Shown piece after piece: positions 1-5,220 of a stretch of 5,256 nucleotides of DNA. The stretch is taken from the NCBI GenBank assembly GCA_013695905.1, contig JACCZQ010000247.1:1-5256 (forward strand). The letters are read 5' to 3'. Below the pieces are notes generated by a model. It made no database searches and was not told the DNA's origin. It was given only the letters and a program-made list of their open reading frames with translations. The position numbers were made by a program, and so were the translations under genes. Origin of the DNA: Chthoniobacterales bacterium. GTDB taxonomy: Bacteria; Verrucomicrobiota; Verrucomicrobiia; Chthoniobacterales; UBA10450. The stretch's first letter is position 1. Each line of letters opens with the position of its first letter.

Positions 1-127
1 CCTTAAACCGGGCTCAGCCACCCTTCCGTGTGTGTCCTGCGAGCAGGCGATTGCTATTATGGAAGCGACTGGCTGCTTTGCAACCTCGGGGCCGCGGGTG
101 CCATTCGAGGATCGCTTCCCGGACCCC

Positions 128-140
128 ATGCTGTCAGCAT
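128..140. repeat. Short palindrome ATGCT-GTC-AGCAT
   Basis: A perfect 5-bp inverted repeat with a 3-nt centre. The string CATGCTGTCAGCAT (127-140) recurs with one base less as CATGCGTCAGCAT at 360-372. Both copies lie upstream of the PEP-CTERM gene. A protein-binding site is possible, but the arms are short enough to occur by chance. Confidence 0.25.
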
Positions 141-275
141 TCGTTCCATGAGAACCGATCTCGACATCATTGGCGAAGCGTATGCGCAGCAGATCACGGA
201 ATGCGTGGACCGTGCTCTACGGCGTGGTGGTAACGAAACCGCACGTCTGTGCGCCATGGGCTTCCGGCGTTGGAG

Positions 276-297
276 AACGGGAGATTCGAACCCCGTT
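276..297 (-). other. tRNA T-arm-like hairpin
   Basis: Read on the minus strand, AACGGGG and TCCCGTT form a 7-bp stem (one G-T pair) around a TTCGAATC loop. This carries the GGTTCGAAT core typical of a tRNA T-arm, and it is followed by GTTCTCCA, which looks like an acceptor 3' strand. No matching GGAGAAC acceptor 5' strand, D-arm or anticodon arm is found in the expected 60-90 nt on that strand, and no CCA follows. In strict tRNA geometry the T stem also has a mismatch. At most this is a decayed 3' tRNA fragment, and it may be an unrelated hairpin. Confidence 0.2.
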
Positions 298-358
298 TGA
301 CCGCGCATCCCGCACGAAGCGAATCATGGTTGCTTGCGGTAGCGCTCGATTCGCGGAG

Positions 359-374
359 CCATGCGTCAGCATGG
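359..374. repeat. Short palindrome CCATGC-GTCA-GCATGG
   Basis: A perfect 6-bp inverted repeat with a 4-nt centre, about 55 bp upstream of the ATG at 430. It shares the core CATGC(T)GTCAGCAT with the palindrome at 128-140. It could be an operator for the PEP-CTERM gene or a small hairpin in its leader. There is no direct evidence for either role. Confidence 0.3.
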
Positions 375-429
375 ATAATCCGACCCCTTCCCTCATTTTC
401 CGGTCGCGGGCCGTTGGCCGTGAGACCAG

Positions 430-1023
430 ATGTTCGCCTCGCGTCGGATAAGCTTTCTGGCCATGGTTTTCGGCGTGACGGCAAAATCCGACGCCGTTAA
501 TGTCTCGCGCAAGCAGTCCTGCAGAAAGCGTCACCGTTGGCCCTAATGGGACCTTTACCCTGACCTTGGGTGTCACGACCAATTTCGTTTCCAGCGCCTA
601 CACCGTCTTTTACCAAAGCAACAACGGCCAGGGTCTCTTCCAGATTAATTCGTGCATCTATCTCAACCCGGTCTTCTTGTTTGTAGCGGACCCAGTCGTC
701 CCCCAATTGCTGAACCCTTCGACGATGTCCGATTTCGGCGCCAGCGGTGACCAGGTAACAATCAGGCTCCCGGGCCCTTCGATTTGCGGAGCGTTAATAT
801 CCGCGCGCTGAATGCCCCCCTCGGGACGTACACGATCTTCCTGGATAATCGCAGCATCATGACCAGCCGCATCGGCGGCGGGTTCCTCGATGTCAACATG
901 GGGGGCCCACTCGGTCCGATGTTTACCGTGAACGTAATTCCTGAGCCGGCCACGACTGGTCTCTTCGTGATTGGCGGCGCAGGGCTGATCGCGGTGTGGC
1001 GCAGACGACGCGCAGTCGAGTAG
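430..1023 (+). pseudogene. PEP-CTERM sorting domain protein, two frameshifts
   Basis: The start, ATG at 430, follows an in-frame stop at 421-423. It encodes a short signal peptide: RR, then a hydrophobic ISFLAMVFGVTA, then a possible S-D-A cleavage site before VNVS. Near 505-512 the protein continues in the next frame (ASSPAESVTVGPNGTF...), which implies one extra base. Near 771-778, within CTCCCGGGCCCTTC, it returns to the first frame (FDLRSVNIRALNAP...), which implies one missing base. The reconstructed product is about 197 residues: an extracellular, beta-rich repeat-like body (SVTVGPNGTFTLTLGVTT, GTYTIFLDNRS, MFTVNVI) ending in PEP (940-948), a hydrophobic segment and RRRR. That tail is the classic exosortase sorting signal. 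Such proteins are exported, cleaved by exosortase and anchored or released at the cell surface, often with exopolysaccharide. As written, neither open frame has both the signal peptide and the sorting tail. The gene is either decayed or carries sequencing errors. No exosortase gene is in the window. Confidence 0.8.
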
Positions 1024-1103
1024 CAGCCGGCCCCGTCCAGCAGGCAACACACGAAAGCGCAAATCGGTTTTCAGCGCGTCGGTGGATGTGATGGTGCTGG
1101 CTT

Positions 1104-1664
1104 TTGGCACAAAAGAAGCTAAAACACTGCGCGATGCATTCTTTCGGTCTTCTCCTCGTTGCGCTGGTGCTGCTTGCCTCCGGGCCATCCGCGTCGGCTG
1201 ATGCGTTCGGATTTCCCATGAATGGACCGGTGGTGCCCGGCACTCGCGCCGTCCTGCGCGGCAATGTGGCCGCTGCCCCTGCTGCTGCGCCGATCGAGGT
1301 AAAGCGCGCGATCTGGGCCGCCAACCAACTGCGCTCCAAGCCGTACCGCTACGGCGGCGGTCACCGCTCCTTCAAGGATTCCGGTTATGATTGCTCCGGC
1401 ACCGTCTCTTACGCGCTCGGTGCTGCCGGGCTGGTGAAGTCGCCCATGCCGTCGTCCGGCTTCAAGAAATTCGGCGCTCGTGGTCAGGGAAAGTGGATCA
1501 CCATTTATACGCGGAATGGCCACACCTTCGCGGTCATCGCCGGGCTGCGGCTCGACACCACGCCTTTTAGCGCGCGCCGTTACGACCGCAGCCGCGCGCC
1601 GCGGTGGCAGGCAACACCGCGCCCGCCGCGCGGATTCGAAGCGCGTCATCCGGCTGGCTTGTAG
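1104..1664 (+). CDS. Exported NlpC/P60-like cysteine peptidase
   Basis: A 186-residue protein, probably a small cell-wall hydrolase acting on peptidoglycan peptides outside the cytoplasmic membrane. With the TTG start it has a basic n-region (KKLKH), a hydrophobic core (FGLLLVALVLLAS, about residues 14-26) and A-x-A cleavage options at A30-S-A32 or A32-D-A34. The catalytic domain starts near residue 65 with YRYGGG (81-86) and YDCSG, giving the nucleophile Cys97. GHTFAVIAG provides the general base His140. The usual third polar residue (His/Asn/Gln in the family) is not obvious; Asp151 in RLDTT is the nearest candidate. No LysM, SH3 or other wall-binding domain is present, so the enzyme is minimal. 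The in-frame stop at 1089-1091 leaves TTG 1104 or ATG 1134 as starts. I prefer TTG for the positively charged n-region, but ATG would also leave a usable signal. Neither has a strong Shine-Dalgarno. The gap to the next gene is 76 bp on the same strand. Confidence 0.8.
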   Translation: MAQKKLKHCAMHSFGLLLVALVLLASGPSASADAFGFPMNGPVVPGTRAVLRGNVAAAPAAAPIEVKRAIWAANQLRSKPYRYGGGHRSFKDSGYDCSGTVSYALGAAGLVKSPMPSSGFKKFGARGQGKWITIYTRNGHTFAVIAGLRLDTTPFSARRYDRSRAPRWQATPRPPRGFEARHPAGL

Positions 1665-1740
1665 AGGCTGGGCAACGCAGCGCGCTTTCCTGGCGCCCGT
1701 GCTTGCCAATGGCACGTGCGATGCTCATTATCGCATCTCG

Positions 1741-2433
1741 ATGATTCGAGCGAATTGTCGGGAGCGGTTTACCGCCTCGGATTTCGGTTTCGTGGTGCGG
1801 ACGCTGGCGCGCTCGCAAACCGATGGCGTGTCGCTTGTGGATCTCCTCAGCGACAGCGAAACGCGCGACGCGGTCCTCGATCATCCGCGGCTGGTGGAGG
1901 CGATCCTGTCGAATGCGGGGCAGCTCTCGATTTCATCGCAGTTTTACTTTTACGTGCTGGCGCGACACGTCTTGCGGCAGGCGGGCATCCTGGACCGCAA
2001 GCTTTGCGATTATGTCGGGTCGCTGCTGGAGACGTTCTCGCGCGTGAATGGCATGCAACCGCCGCATCTCGCGGATGAACGGGGGCGACAATACATTTCG
2101 GATATGCTCATCGCGCTGACCAAGGCGACCGCGGAGCAGTCGTTCCTGCTGCGTGCGCATGTGGGAAATTACTCGCTCTTTATCAGCGGAATTTTCCATG
2201 AAAACACGCAGCGGCGCAGTCTGCGAGGCGGGCCGGATTTGAAATTTTACGAGCAGATCGGGCGGACGAATTACGGGGTGGTGGCGAGTCACGCGACGGC
2301 GCGACGTTGTGAGCTGCACGATGTGTATGAGGAGCTGGCTGATCGTTTCCGGGAGGTGCGGCTGGCGTTGAATCAGCTCGCGGAACAGCTGCTTAATCTG
2401 GACGATGAATATCATGCGCCGCGGATTCTCTGA
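1741..2433 (+). CDS. Uncharacterised helical protein (first of pair)
   Basis: I do not recognise a named family. The ATG at 1741 gives 230 residues starting MIRANCRERFTASDFGF. The frame is open further upstream, but that part overlaps the peptidase gene and reads as low-quality sequence; GTG 1699 is an alternative start. The sequence is dominated by predicted alpha-helix, with no signal peptide, membrane segment or known motif. Noticeable blocks are an aromatic helix SSQFYFYVLARHVL near residue 65, then LLRAHVGNYSLFISGIF, a KFYEQIGRTNYG segment, and a C-terminal amphipathic helix rich in Leu, Glu and Arg (YEELADRFREVRLALNQL). The HVGN...LF.sGiF and yYe.iGr..Yg pattern is compact and looks conserved, suggesting a structured domain. 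It is probably cytoplasmic. The similar size and composition of the next gene, 105 bp downstream, suggest the two work together. Function is unknown. Confidence 0.75.
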   Translation: MIRANCRERFTASDFGFVVRTLARSQTDGVSLVDLLSDSETRDAVLDHPRLVEAILSNAGQLSISSQFYFYVLARHVLRQAGILDRKLCDYVGSLLETFSRVNGMQPPHLADERGRQYISDMLIALTKATAEQSFLLRAHVGNYSLFISGIFHENTQRRSLRGGPDLKFYEQIGRTNYGVVASHATARRCELHDVYEELADRFREVRLALNQLAEQLLNLDDEYHAPRIL

Positions 2434-2457
2434 GAGGGAAATGCCTCGCGCGACGGT

Positions 2458-2517
2458 CGCAAAGGTCGCAAAGGAGGGGACGGACTGCTCTCCGTTGCGA
2501 CCTTGGCGCCCTTTGCG
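2458..2517. repeat. Imperfect 26-bp hairpin between the two unknown genes
   Basis: Left arm 2458-2483 and right arm 2492-2517 flank an 8-nt loop. By hand alignment 20 of 26 positions pair, including a terminal run of 8 (CGCAAAGG / CCTTTGCG). The left arm also contains a direct repeat of GTCGCAAAGG (2457-2466, partly repeated from 2466). There is no T-run after it, so it is not a standard intrinsic terminator. It resembles a REP-type intergenic palindrome. It sits 24 bp after one stop codon and 21 bp before the next start, where it could stabilise the upstream mRNA or separate expression of the two genes. Confidence 0.6.
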
Positions 2518-2538
2518 TGAGGTGGTCATTCGTCCGGT

Positions 2539-3240
2539 ATGAACGAGACTCTGTTCAGCCAGATTCAGCGACTGTTCGAGCGCACCTATGCGCAGGTCGG
2601 CATCAACCTCGAAGATTGTCTCATCGATCACACCCGCTGCGCGCAGCTCACCCGCGCCGCCGGTGCTTCGGCGCGCGAATTGAGCGAGCTGGCGCGGACC
2701 TTTCTGCGGCGCGCTGACGATCAGCTCTACGTCGGGATCTACTACTCACGGTGGCTCATCGAACAGCTGGAGCGACACGATCCGCGGAGCGGATTAAATG
2801 ACGCGAATATCCGCTCGCTCATCGCCTTCGTCGAAGAAATCAACCACGCCTTGCACGCCGCGCTGCAGTTCAAACAGGGAGCGCGGGAGATTGGCTCCGA
2901 AGATTATGCGCGAAACCTCGAGCTGCAGGCGCAGGTCGATACCTACCTCGTCCTGCTGCTGTTCGTCGCGTTTTTCCGGAAGACGCAGAAGGTTTCGCGG
3001 ACCGACCGGCGTTGGCTGCGGTTCCACCTTTTCGCGTCAAATAGTCCGGAGGCGTTCCGCTGCGAGAATCTGCGCGGCCGTTATCTGGAGACGACGGAGC
3101 TGGCCTCCAGCTACACCAGATACCTCGACACGTTGAACGGCATGCGGCGGCTGGATGAGATCCGGATGTTCCGCTCGCTCGATTACGGCGCAAAGAAACA
3201 GCACGTGCTGGCGTTGATGGATTCGCGCGAGCACGAGTAG
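2539..3240 (+). CDS. Uncharacterised helical protein (second of pair)
   Basis: A 233-residue protein with no family I can name. ATG 2539 is the first possible start after the in-frame stop at 2518-2520. It has no signal peptide. One hydrophobic helix (YLVLLLFVAFF, about residues 136-146) is too short and too charged at its edges to be a confident membrane span. Recognisable blocks are LYVGIYYSRWLIEQLERHDP (63-82), a helix with FVEEINHALHAAL (97-109) that includes an E-x-x-H arrangement (Glu100, His103), and a basic RKTQKVSRTDRRWLRFHLF segment (147-165). Glu128 and Asp134 on the following helix could complete a polar or metal site, but this is speculation. It lies downstream of a protein of nearly equal length on the same strand, suggesting an operon pair. 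An 8-bp hairpin lies 15 bp after its stop. Confidence 0.8.
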   Translation: MNETLFSQIQRLFERTYAQVGINLEDCLIDHTRCAQLTRAAGASARELSELARTFLRRADDQLYVGIYYSRWLIEQLERHDPRSGLNDANIRSLIAFVEEINHALHAALQFKQGAREIGSEDYARNLELQAQVDTYLVLLLFVAFFRKTQKVSRTDRRWLRFHLFASNSPEAFRCENLRGRYLETTELASSYTRYLDTLNGMRRLDEIRMFRSLDYGAKKQHVLALMDSREHE

Positions 3241-3255
3241 CGCTGACTCTCGCAG

Positions 3256-3278
3256 CGACGCAGCGGCTTTCTGCGTCG
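3256..3278 (+). terminator. Terminator-like hairpin after the unknown pair
   Basis: CGACGCAG (3256-3263) and CTGCGTCG (3271-3278) form a perfect 8-bp GC-rich stem with a 7-nt loop, 15 bp past the stop codon at 3240. No U-tract follows (the next bases are ACGCACGG), so a Rho-independent role is uncertain. It could instead protect the 3' end of the transcript. Confidence 0.35.
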
Positions 3279-3324
3279 ACGCACGGAAGAGAGCGGTCGT
3301 TCGCAATCGGCACACACAGACGAG

Positions 3325-3493
3325 CCGTCATCCCGAACCGCGCAGACGGTGAGGGATCCCCCGTCCGCGCGAGCAACGTGCCGCGTCCGCAGAATGTCGC
3401 TCGCACTGGTGACCGAAATGCGGTCCTCGGCAGTGCGAGAACGCTCAACCCGGTGCGAGATCCCTCGCCGTCTTCGCGGGCTCGGGATGACGG
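3325..3493. repeat. 169-bp palindromic intergenic element
   Basis: The ends are perfect 12-bp inverted repeats: CCGTCATCCCGA at 3325-3336 and its complement at 3482-3493. Each end is the start of a 34-35 bp arm (3327-3360 direct, 3457-3491 inverted) of the form GTCATCCYGARCC, 5-6 variable bases, GACGGYGARGGAYCYC. The centre holds a nested hairpin: CTCGCACTG (3400-3408) with CAGTGCGAG (3431-3439), and inside it GACCG (3411-3415) with CGGTC (3421-3425). A third arm copy lies at 4999-5033. Open frames crossing the element show no protein-like features. Terminal inverted repeats, an internal palindrome and dispersal in one window fit a REP/MITE-like non-autonomous element. No target-site duplication is evident, because the bases just outside each end differ. 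It fills most of the 377-bp gap between 3240 and 3618, where I see no gene. Confidence 0.75.
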
Positions 3494-3617
3494 TCCACGC
3501 TGAGGGTGCCATTGGACGGTGCAACGGCTACCGGTTGTGTTTTTCAACAGGCAGATTTCAACCGCTTGTGCTTTTCGGTTTGTGAAGCGGCACCGATTTC
3601 GCTACTAATGCGGCTAG

Positions 3618-4490
3618 ATGTTCAGCCTCACCATGCTCGGGAGCGGCAGCGCCGGCAACGCGGCGCTCATCGCGACCGATCATTGCCGGTTGCTGGTCGA
3701 TGGCGGCCTCAGCGCGCGGCAGCTGGTGAAACGCCTGGAGCTGTGTGGCGTCGCCCCGGAGCAGCTCGATGGGGTGCTGCTTACCCATGAGCACGGCGAT
3801 CATGTCTGCGGGCTGGAGGTGCTTTGCCGGAAGTTTCAGGTGCCGATTTATTGCAACGCGCTCACCGCGGAAGCGGTCCGCTGCGGCTCGTTAGACCAGC
3901 ATCGGAACTGGCGCATTTTCCGAACAGGCTCCGATTTTTCAATCTGCGACATCACAGTGCAGACGTTCCCGGTGCCGCACGACGCGGTGGAGCCGGTTGG
4001 TTACGCGTTTCATGCGGGGCGCTGCGGGCTCGGTTTCATTACCGATCTCGGGTACGCGACGAAGATGCTCGTCGAGCGGTTGCGCGAGGTGCACACGCTC
4101 GTCATCGAGACCAACCACGACGAGAAGCTGCTGCAGATATGCCAATTCCGGCCATGGCCGGTGAAGCAACGGATCATGTCGCGGCATGGTCATCTCTCAA
4201 ACGCAGCGGCGGCGAGCGTGATCGAGCAGCTGTTGCCGGGCAAAATCGAGCGCGTGGTGCTTGGGCATCTCAGTCGCGATTGCAATTCACCTGAACTCGC
4301 GAAAGGCGCAGTCCAGGCGCTGCTCGCGCGCACGGGACGCACCGAGGTGGAAGTGTACTGCGCGGATCAGCGCGAGATTAGCAGCCGGTTCCGAATCGGA
4401 GAGACGCAGAAGGGCGCGTTTCAGCCGACGTTCGACGATCTTTTCTTTCCAAACCCGCGCGTGGAAGAAGCGGCGAGTCGGGCCGCATGA
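3618..4490 (+). CDS. WalJ/YycJ-type MBL-fold metallohydrolase
   Basis: A 290-residue cytoplasmic metallo-beta-lactamase-fold enzyme. The N-terminal GSGSAGNA (8-15) and LLVDGGLS (25-32) are typical of the YycJ/WalJ group. The metal-binding signature THEHGDH gives His57, His59, Asp61 and His62. Further ligands are likely His121 (PVPHD), Asp143 (FITDLG) and His217 (VVLGHLS). The family blocks ETNHDEKLL (164-172), RHGHLSNAAAA (189-199) and LGHLSRDCNSPELA (215-228) are also present. YycJ of Bacillus is reported as a 5'-3' DNA exonuclease linked to mismatch repair, and walJ belongs to the cell-wall WalRK locus in Firmicutes. No walRK genes are seen here, so a nuclease role is inferred from family only. 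The C-terminus (EVEVYCADQREISSRFRIGET ... FQPTFDDLFFP) extends past the usual core. A truncated second copy of this region lies at 5038-5202. The start at ATG 3618 lacks a clear Shine-Dalgarno. The stop overlaps the next gene's start (ATGA). Confidence 0.9.
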   Translation: MFSLTMLGSGSAGNAALIATDHCRLLVDGGLSARQLVKRLELCGVAPEQLDGVLLTHEHGDHVCGLEVLCRKFQVPIYCNALTAEAVRCGSLDQHRNWRIFRTGSDFSICDITVQTFPVPHDAVEPVGYAFHAGRCGLGFITDLGYATKMLVERLREVHTLVIETNHDEKLLQICQFRPWPVKQRIMSRHGHLSNAAAASVIEQLLPGKIERVVLGHLSRDCNSPELAKGAVQALLARTGRTEVEVYCADQREISSRFRIGETQKGAFQPTFDDLFFPNPRVEEAASRAA

Positions 4491-5008
4491 CAATCCGCGA
4501 CGCGGCGGAAGCAGATCTTCCGGCGATCGTCGAAATCTTCAACGCGACGGTGCCGACGCGCATGTCGACGGCTGTTCTGGAGCCGGTGTCAGTCGAGGAG
4601 CGACGCGTGTGGTTTCATGAGCACTCGCCCGATCGGCATCCGCTTTGGGTGCTGGAGATCGATCGCGCGATCGCGGGTTGGCTGAGCTTTCATTCGTTCA
4701 TCACGCGGTGCGCGTATCGCGGGACGGTTGAAGTCAGCGTTTACGTGCACGATGGCTTTCGGCGGCGCGGGGTTGCGCGTGCGTTAATACAGAAAGGTCT
4801 TGCGGAATGTCCGCGACTCGAGATCACCACGCTGGTCGGCCTCATTATGGGACATAACAGCGCGAGCTTGGAATTGTTCGAGCGGCTCGGTTTTGAGCGG
4901 TGGGGCGTTCTGCCGCGCGTCACGCGGCTAGATGGAGTTGACCGCGATATCGTGATCGTCGGGCGGCATATCGCAGCACCACCGGCATCCGAAGCTGTGT
5001 CATCCTGA
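4487..5008 (+). CDS. GNAT N-acetyltransferase, phosphinothricin/YncA type
   Basis: A 173-residue GCN5-related acetyltransferase that transfers acetyl from acetyl-CoA to a small amine, in this subfamily often phosphinothricin or methionine sulfoximine/sulfone. It opens with TIRDAAEADLPAIVEIFN, the usual first strand and helix. YRGTVEVSVYV (77-87) contains Glu82 at the position of the subfamily's catalytic glutamate. RRRGVA (92-97) is the acetyl-CoA pyrophosphate loop. GHNSASLELFERLGF (122-136) is the conserved motif B region with Asn124. Length matches the family. Its ATG overlaps the TGA of the upstream hydrolase as ATGA, so translational coupling is likely. The last codons and the stop are formed by the beginning of a palindrome-arm repeat (4999-5033). 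The C-terminus AAPPASEAVSS therefore probably differs from relatives. The natural substrate cannot be read from sequence, and detoxification of an amino-acid analogue is only a family-level guess. Confidence 0.9.
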   Translation: MTIRDAAEADLPAIVEIFNATVPTRMSTAVLEPVSVEERRVWFHEHSPDRHPLWVLEIDRAIAGWLSFHSFITRCAYRGTVEVSVYVHDGFRRRGVARALIQKGLAECPRLEITTLVGLIMGHNSASLELFERLGFERWGVLPRVTRLDGVDRDIVIVGRHIAAPPASEAVSS

Positions 5009-5033
5009 GCCGCGGAAGACGGCGAAGGACCTC
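4999..5033 (+). repeat. Third copy of the palindrome arm
   Basis: This 35-bp copy shares GTCATCCTGAGCC, then GACGGCGAAGGACCTC, with the arms at 3327-3360 and 3457-3491. Only one arm is present; I see no inverted partner downstream. It overlaps the last codons of the acetyltransferase gene, whose stop TGA (5006-5008) lies within it. It ends about 5 bp before the hydrolase gene remnant begins. Confidence 0.75.
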
Positions 5034-5037
5034 ACAT

Positions 5038-5202
5038 CTGGAGCACGCGCGCGCGGGCCGCTCGGAGGTGGAAGTGTTTTGCGCCGATCAACGCGAGATC
5101 AGTAGCCGGTTTCGGATCGGCGAGACCATCGCGGGCGCATTTCAGCCGACGTTTGAAGATCTTTTCTTCCCCAGTGGCCGCCTCCAGGAAGCGCTTCTGT
5201 AA
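5038..5202 (+). pseudogene. 5'-truncated second copy of the MBL hydrolase gene
   Basis: This frame reads LEHARAGRSEVEVFCADQ, continues through REISSRFRIGET, FQPTFEDLFFP and SGRLQEALL, and stops at TAA 5200-5202. It aligns without gaps to residues from about 237 to the C-terminus of the hydrolase at 3618-4490. Over EVEV to LFFP 32 of 36 residues match, and 88 of 108 bases. No start codon, metal-binding motif or family core is present, so this is a 3' remnant of a second gene copy. Fifteen of the 20 base differences are at third codon positions, which implies the copy was under protein-level selection before truncation. The break coincides with the palindrome arm ending at 5033. Confidence 0.85.
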
Positions 5203-5203
5203 C

Positions 5204-5220
5204 GGCGGTCTATGACCGCC
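5204..5220. repeat. Hairpin GGCGGTC-TAT-GACCGCC
   Basis: A perfect 7-bp stem with a 3-nt loop begins 1 bp after the stop of the hydrolase remnant. The downstream bases (TAAAAACGGGGGG) contain no T-run, so a Rho-independent terminator is not well supported on either strand. It may be the original 3' hairpin of the lost gene copy or another short intergenic repeat. Confidence 0.45.

Larger units (their letters stand above)
1..429. other. Leading region without a supportable gene
   Basis: Several reading frames are open here on both strands, but none shows a recognisable domain, signal peptide, membrane segment or ribosome binding site, and they overlap one another in conflicting frames. One frame (28-300, GTG start) has a stretch beginning MRTDLDIIGEAYAQQ near 148 that could be a short helical coding remnant, but nothing corroborates it. 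The region contains two small palindromes and a T-arm-like hairpin, listed separately. The 3' part probably carries the promoter of the PEP-CTERM gene that starts at 430. I could not identify a convincing -35/-10 pair. Confidence 0.5.

Noticed and set aside
28..300. Open frame of 90 codons with GTG start
   Set aside because: No domain, no ribosome binding site and overlapping equally long frames on both strands. Its end (RTGDSNPV) is the kind of peptide produced by reading through a tRNA T-arm-like sequence.
271..300. Complete tRNA or tmRNA gene on the minus strand
   Set aside because: No acceptor 5' strand, D-arm or anticodon arm, no CCA end, and no tmRNA tag-peptide frame could be found at the expected distances.
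217..582. 121-codon minus-strand open frame
   Set aside because: It is antisense to the PEP-CTERM signal region and shows no protein-like features. It is explained by GC-rich sequence.
1105..1119. TGGCAC-N5-AAGC, a sigma-54-like -24/-12 arrangement before ATG 1134
   Set aside because: GG and GC spacing is right, but the -12 element lacks the TT and the site overlaps the likely TTG start and coding region of the peptidase. It is probably chance.
3325..3493. CRISPR array
   Set aside because: Only two arms are present, in opposite orientation, with no regular spacers and no cas genes.
3183..3585. Several overlapping open frames across the intergenic element
   Set aside because: They cross the palindromic arms, and both arms encode unrelated peptides in each frame. 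Stop-poor GC-rich sequence explains them.
3580..3609. TTGTGA - 17 bp - TACTAA as a promoter for the hydrolase gene
   Set aside because: Only 4/6 and 3/6 matches to the sigma-70 consensus. It would give an almost leaderless transcript, and there is no independent support.
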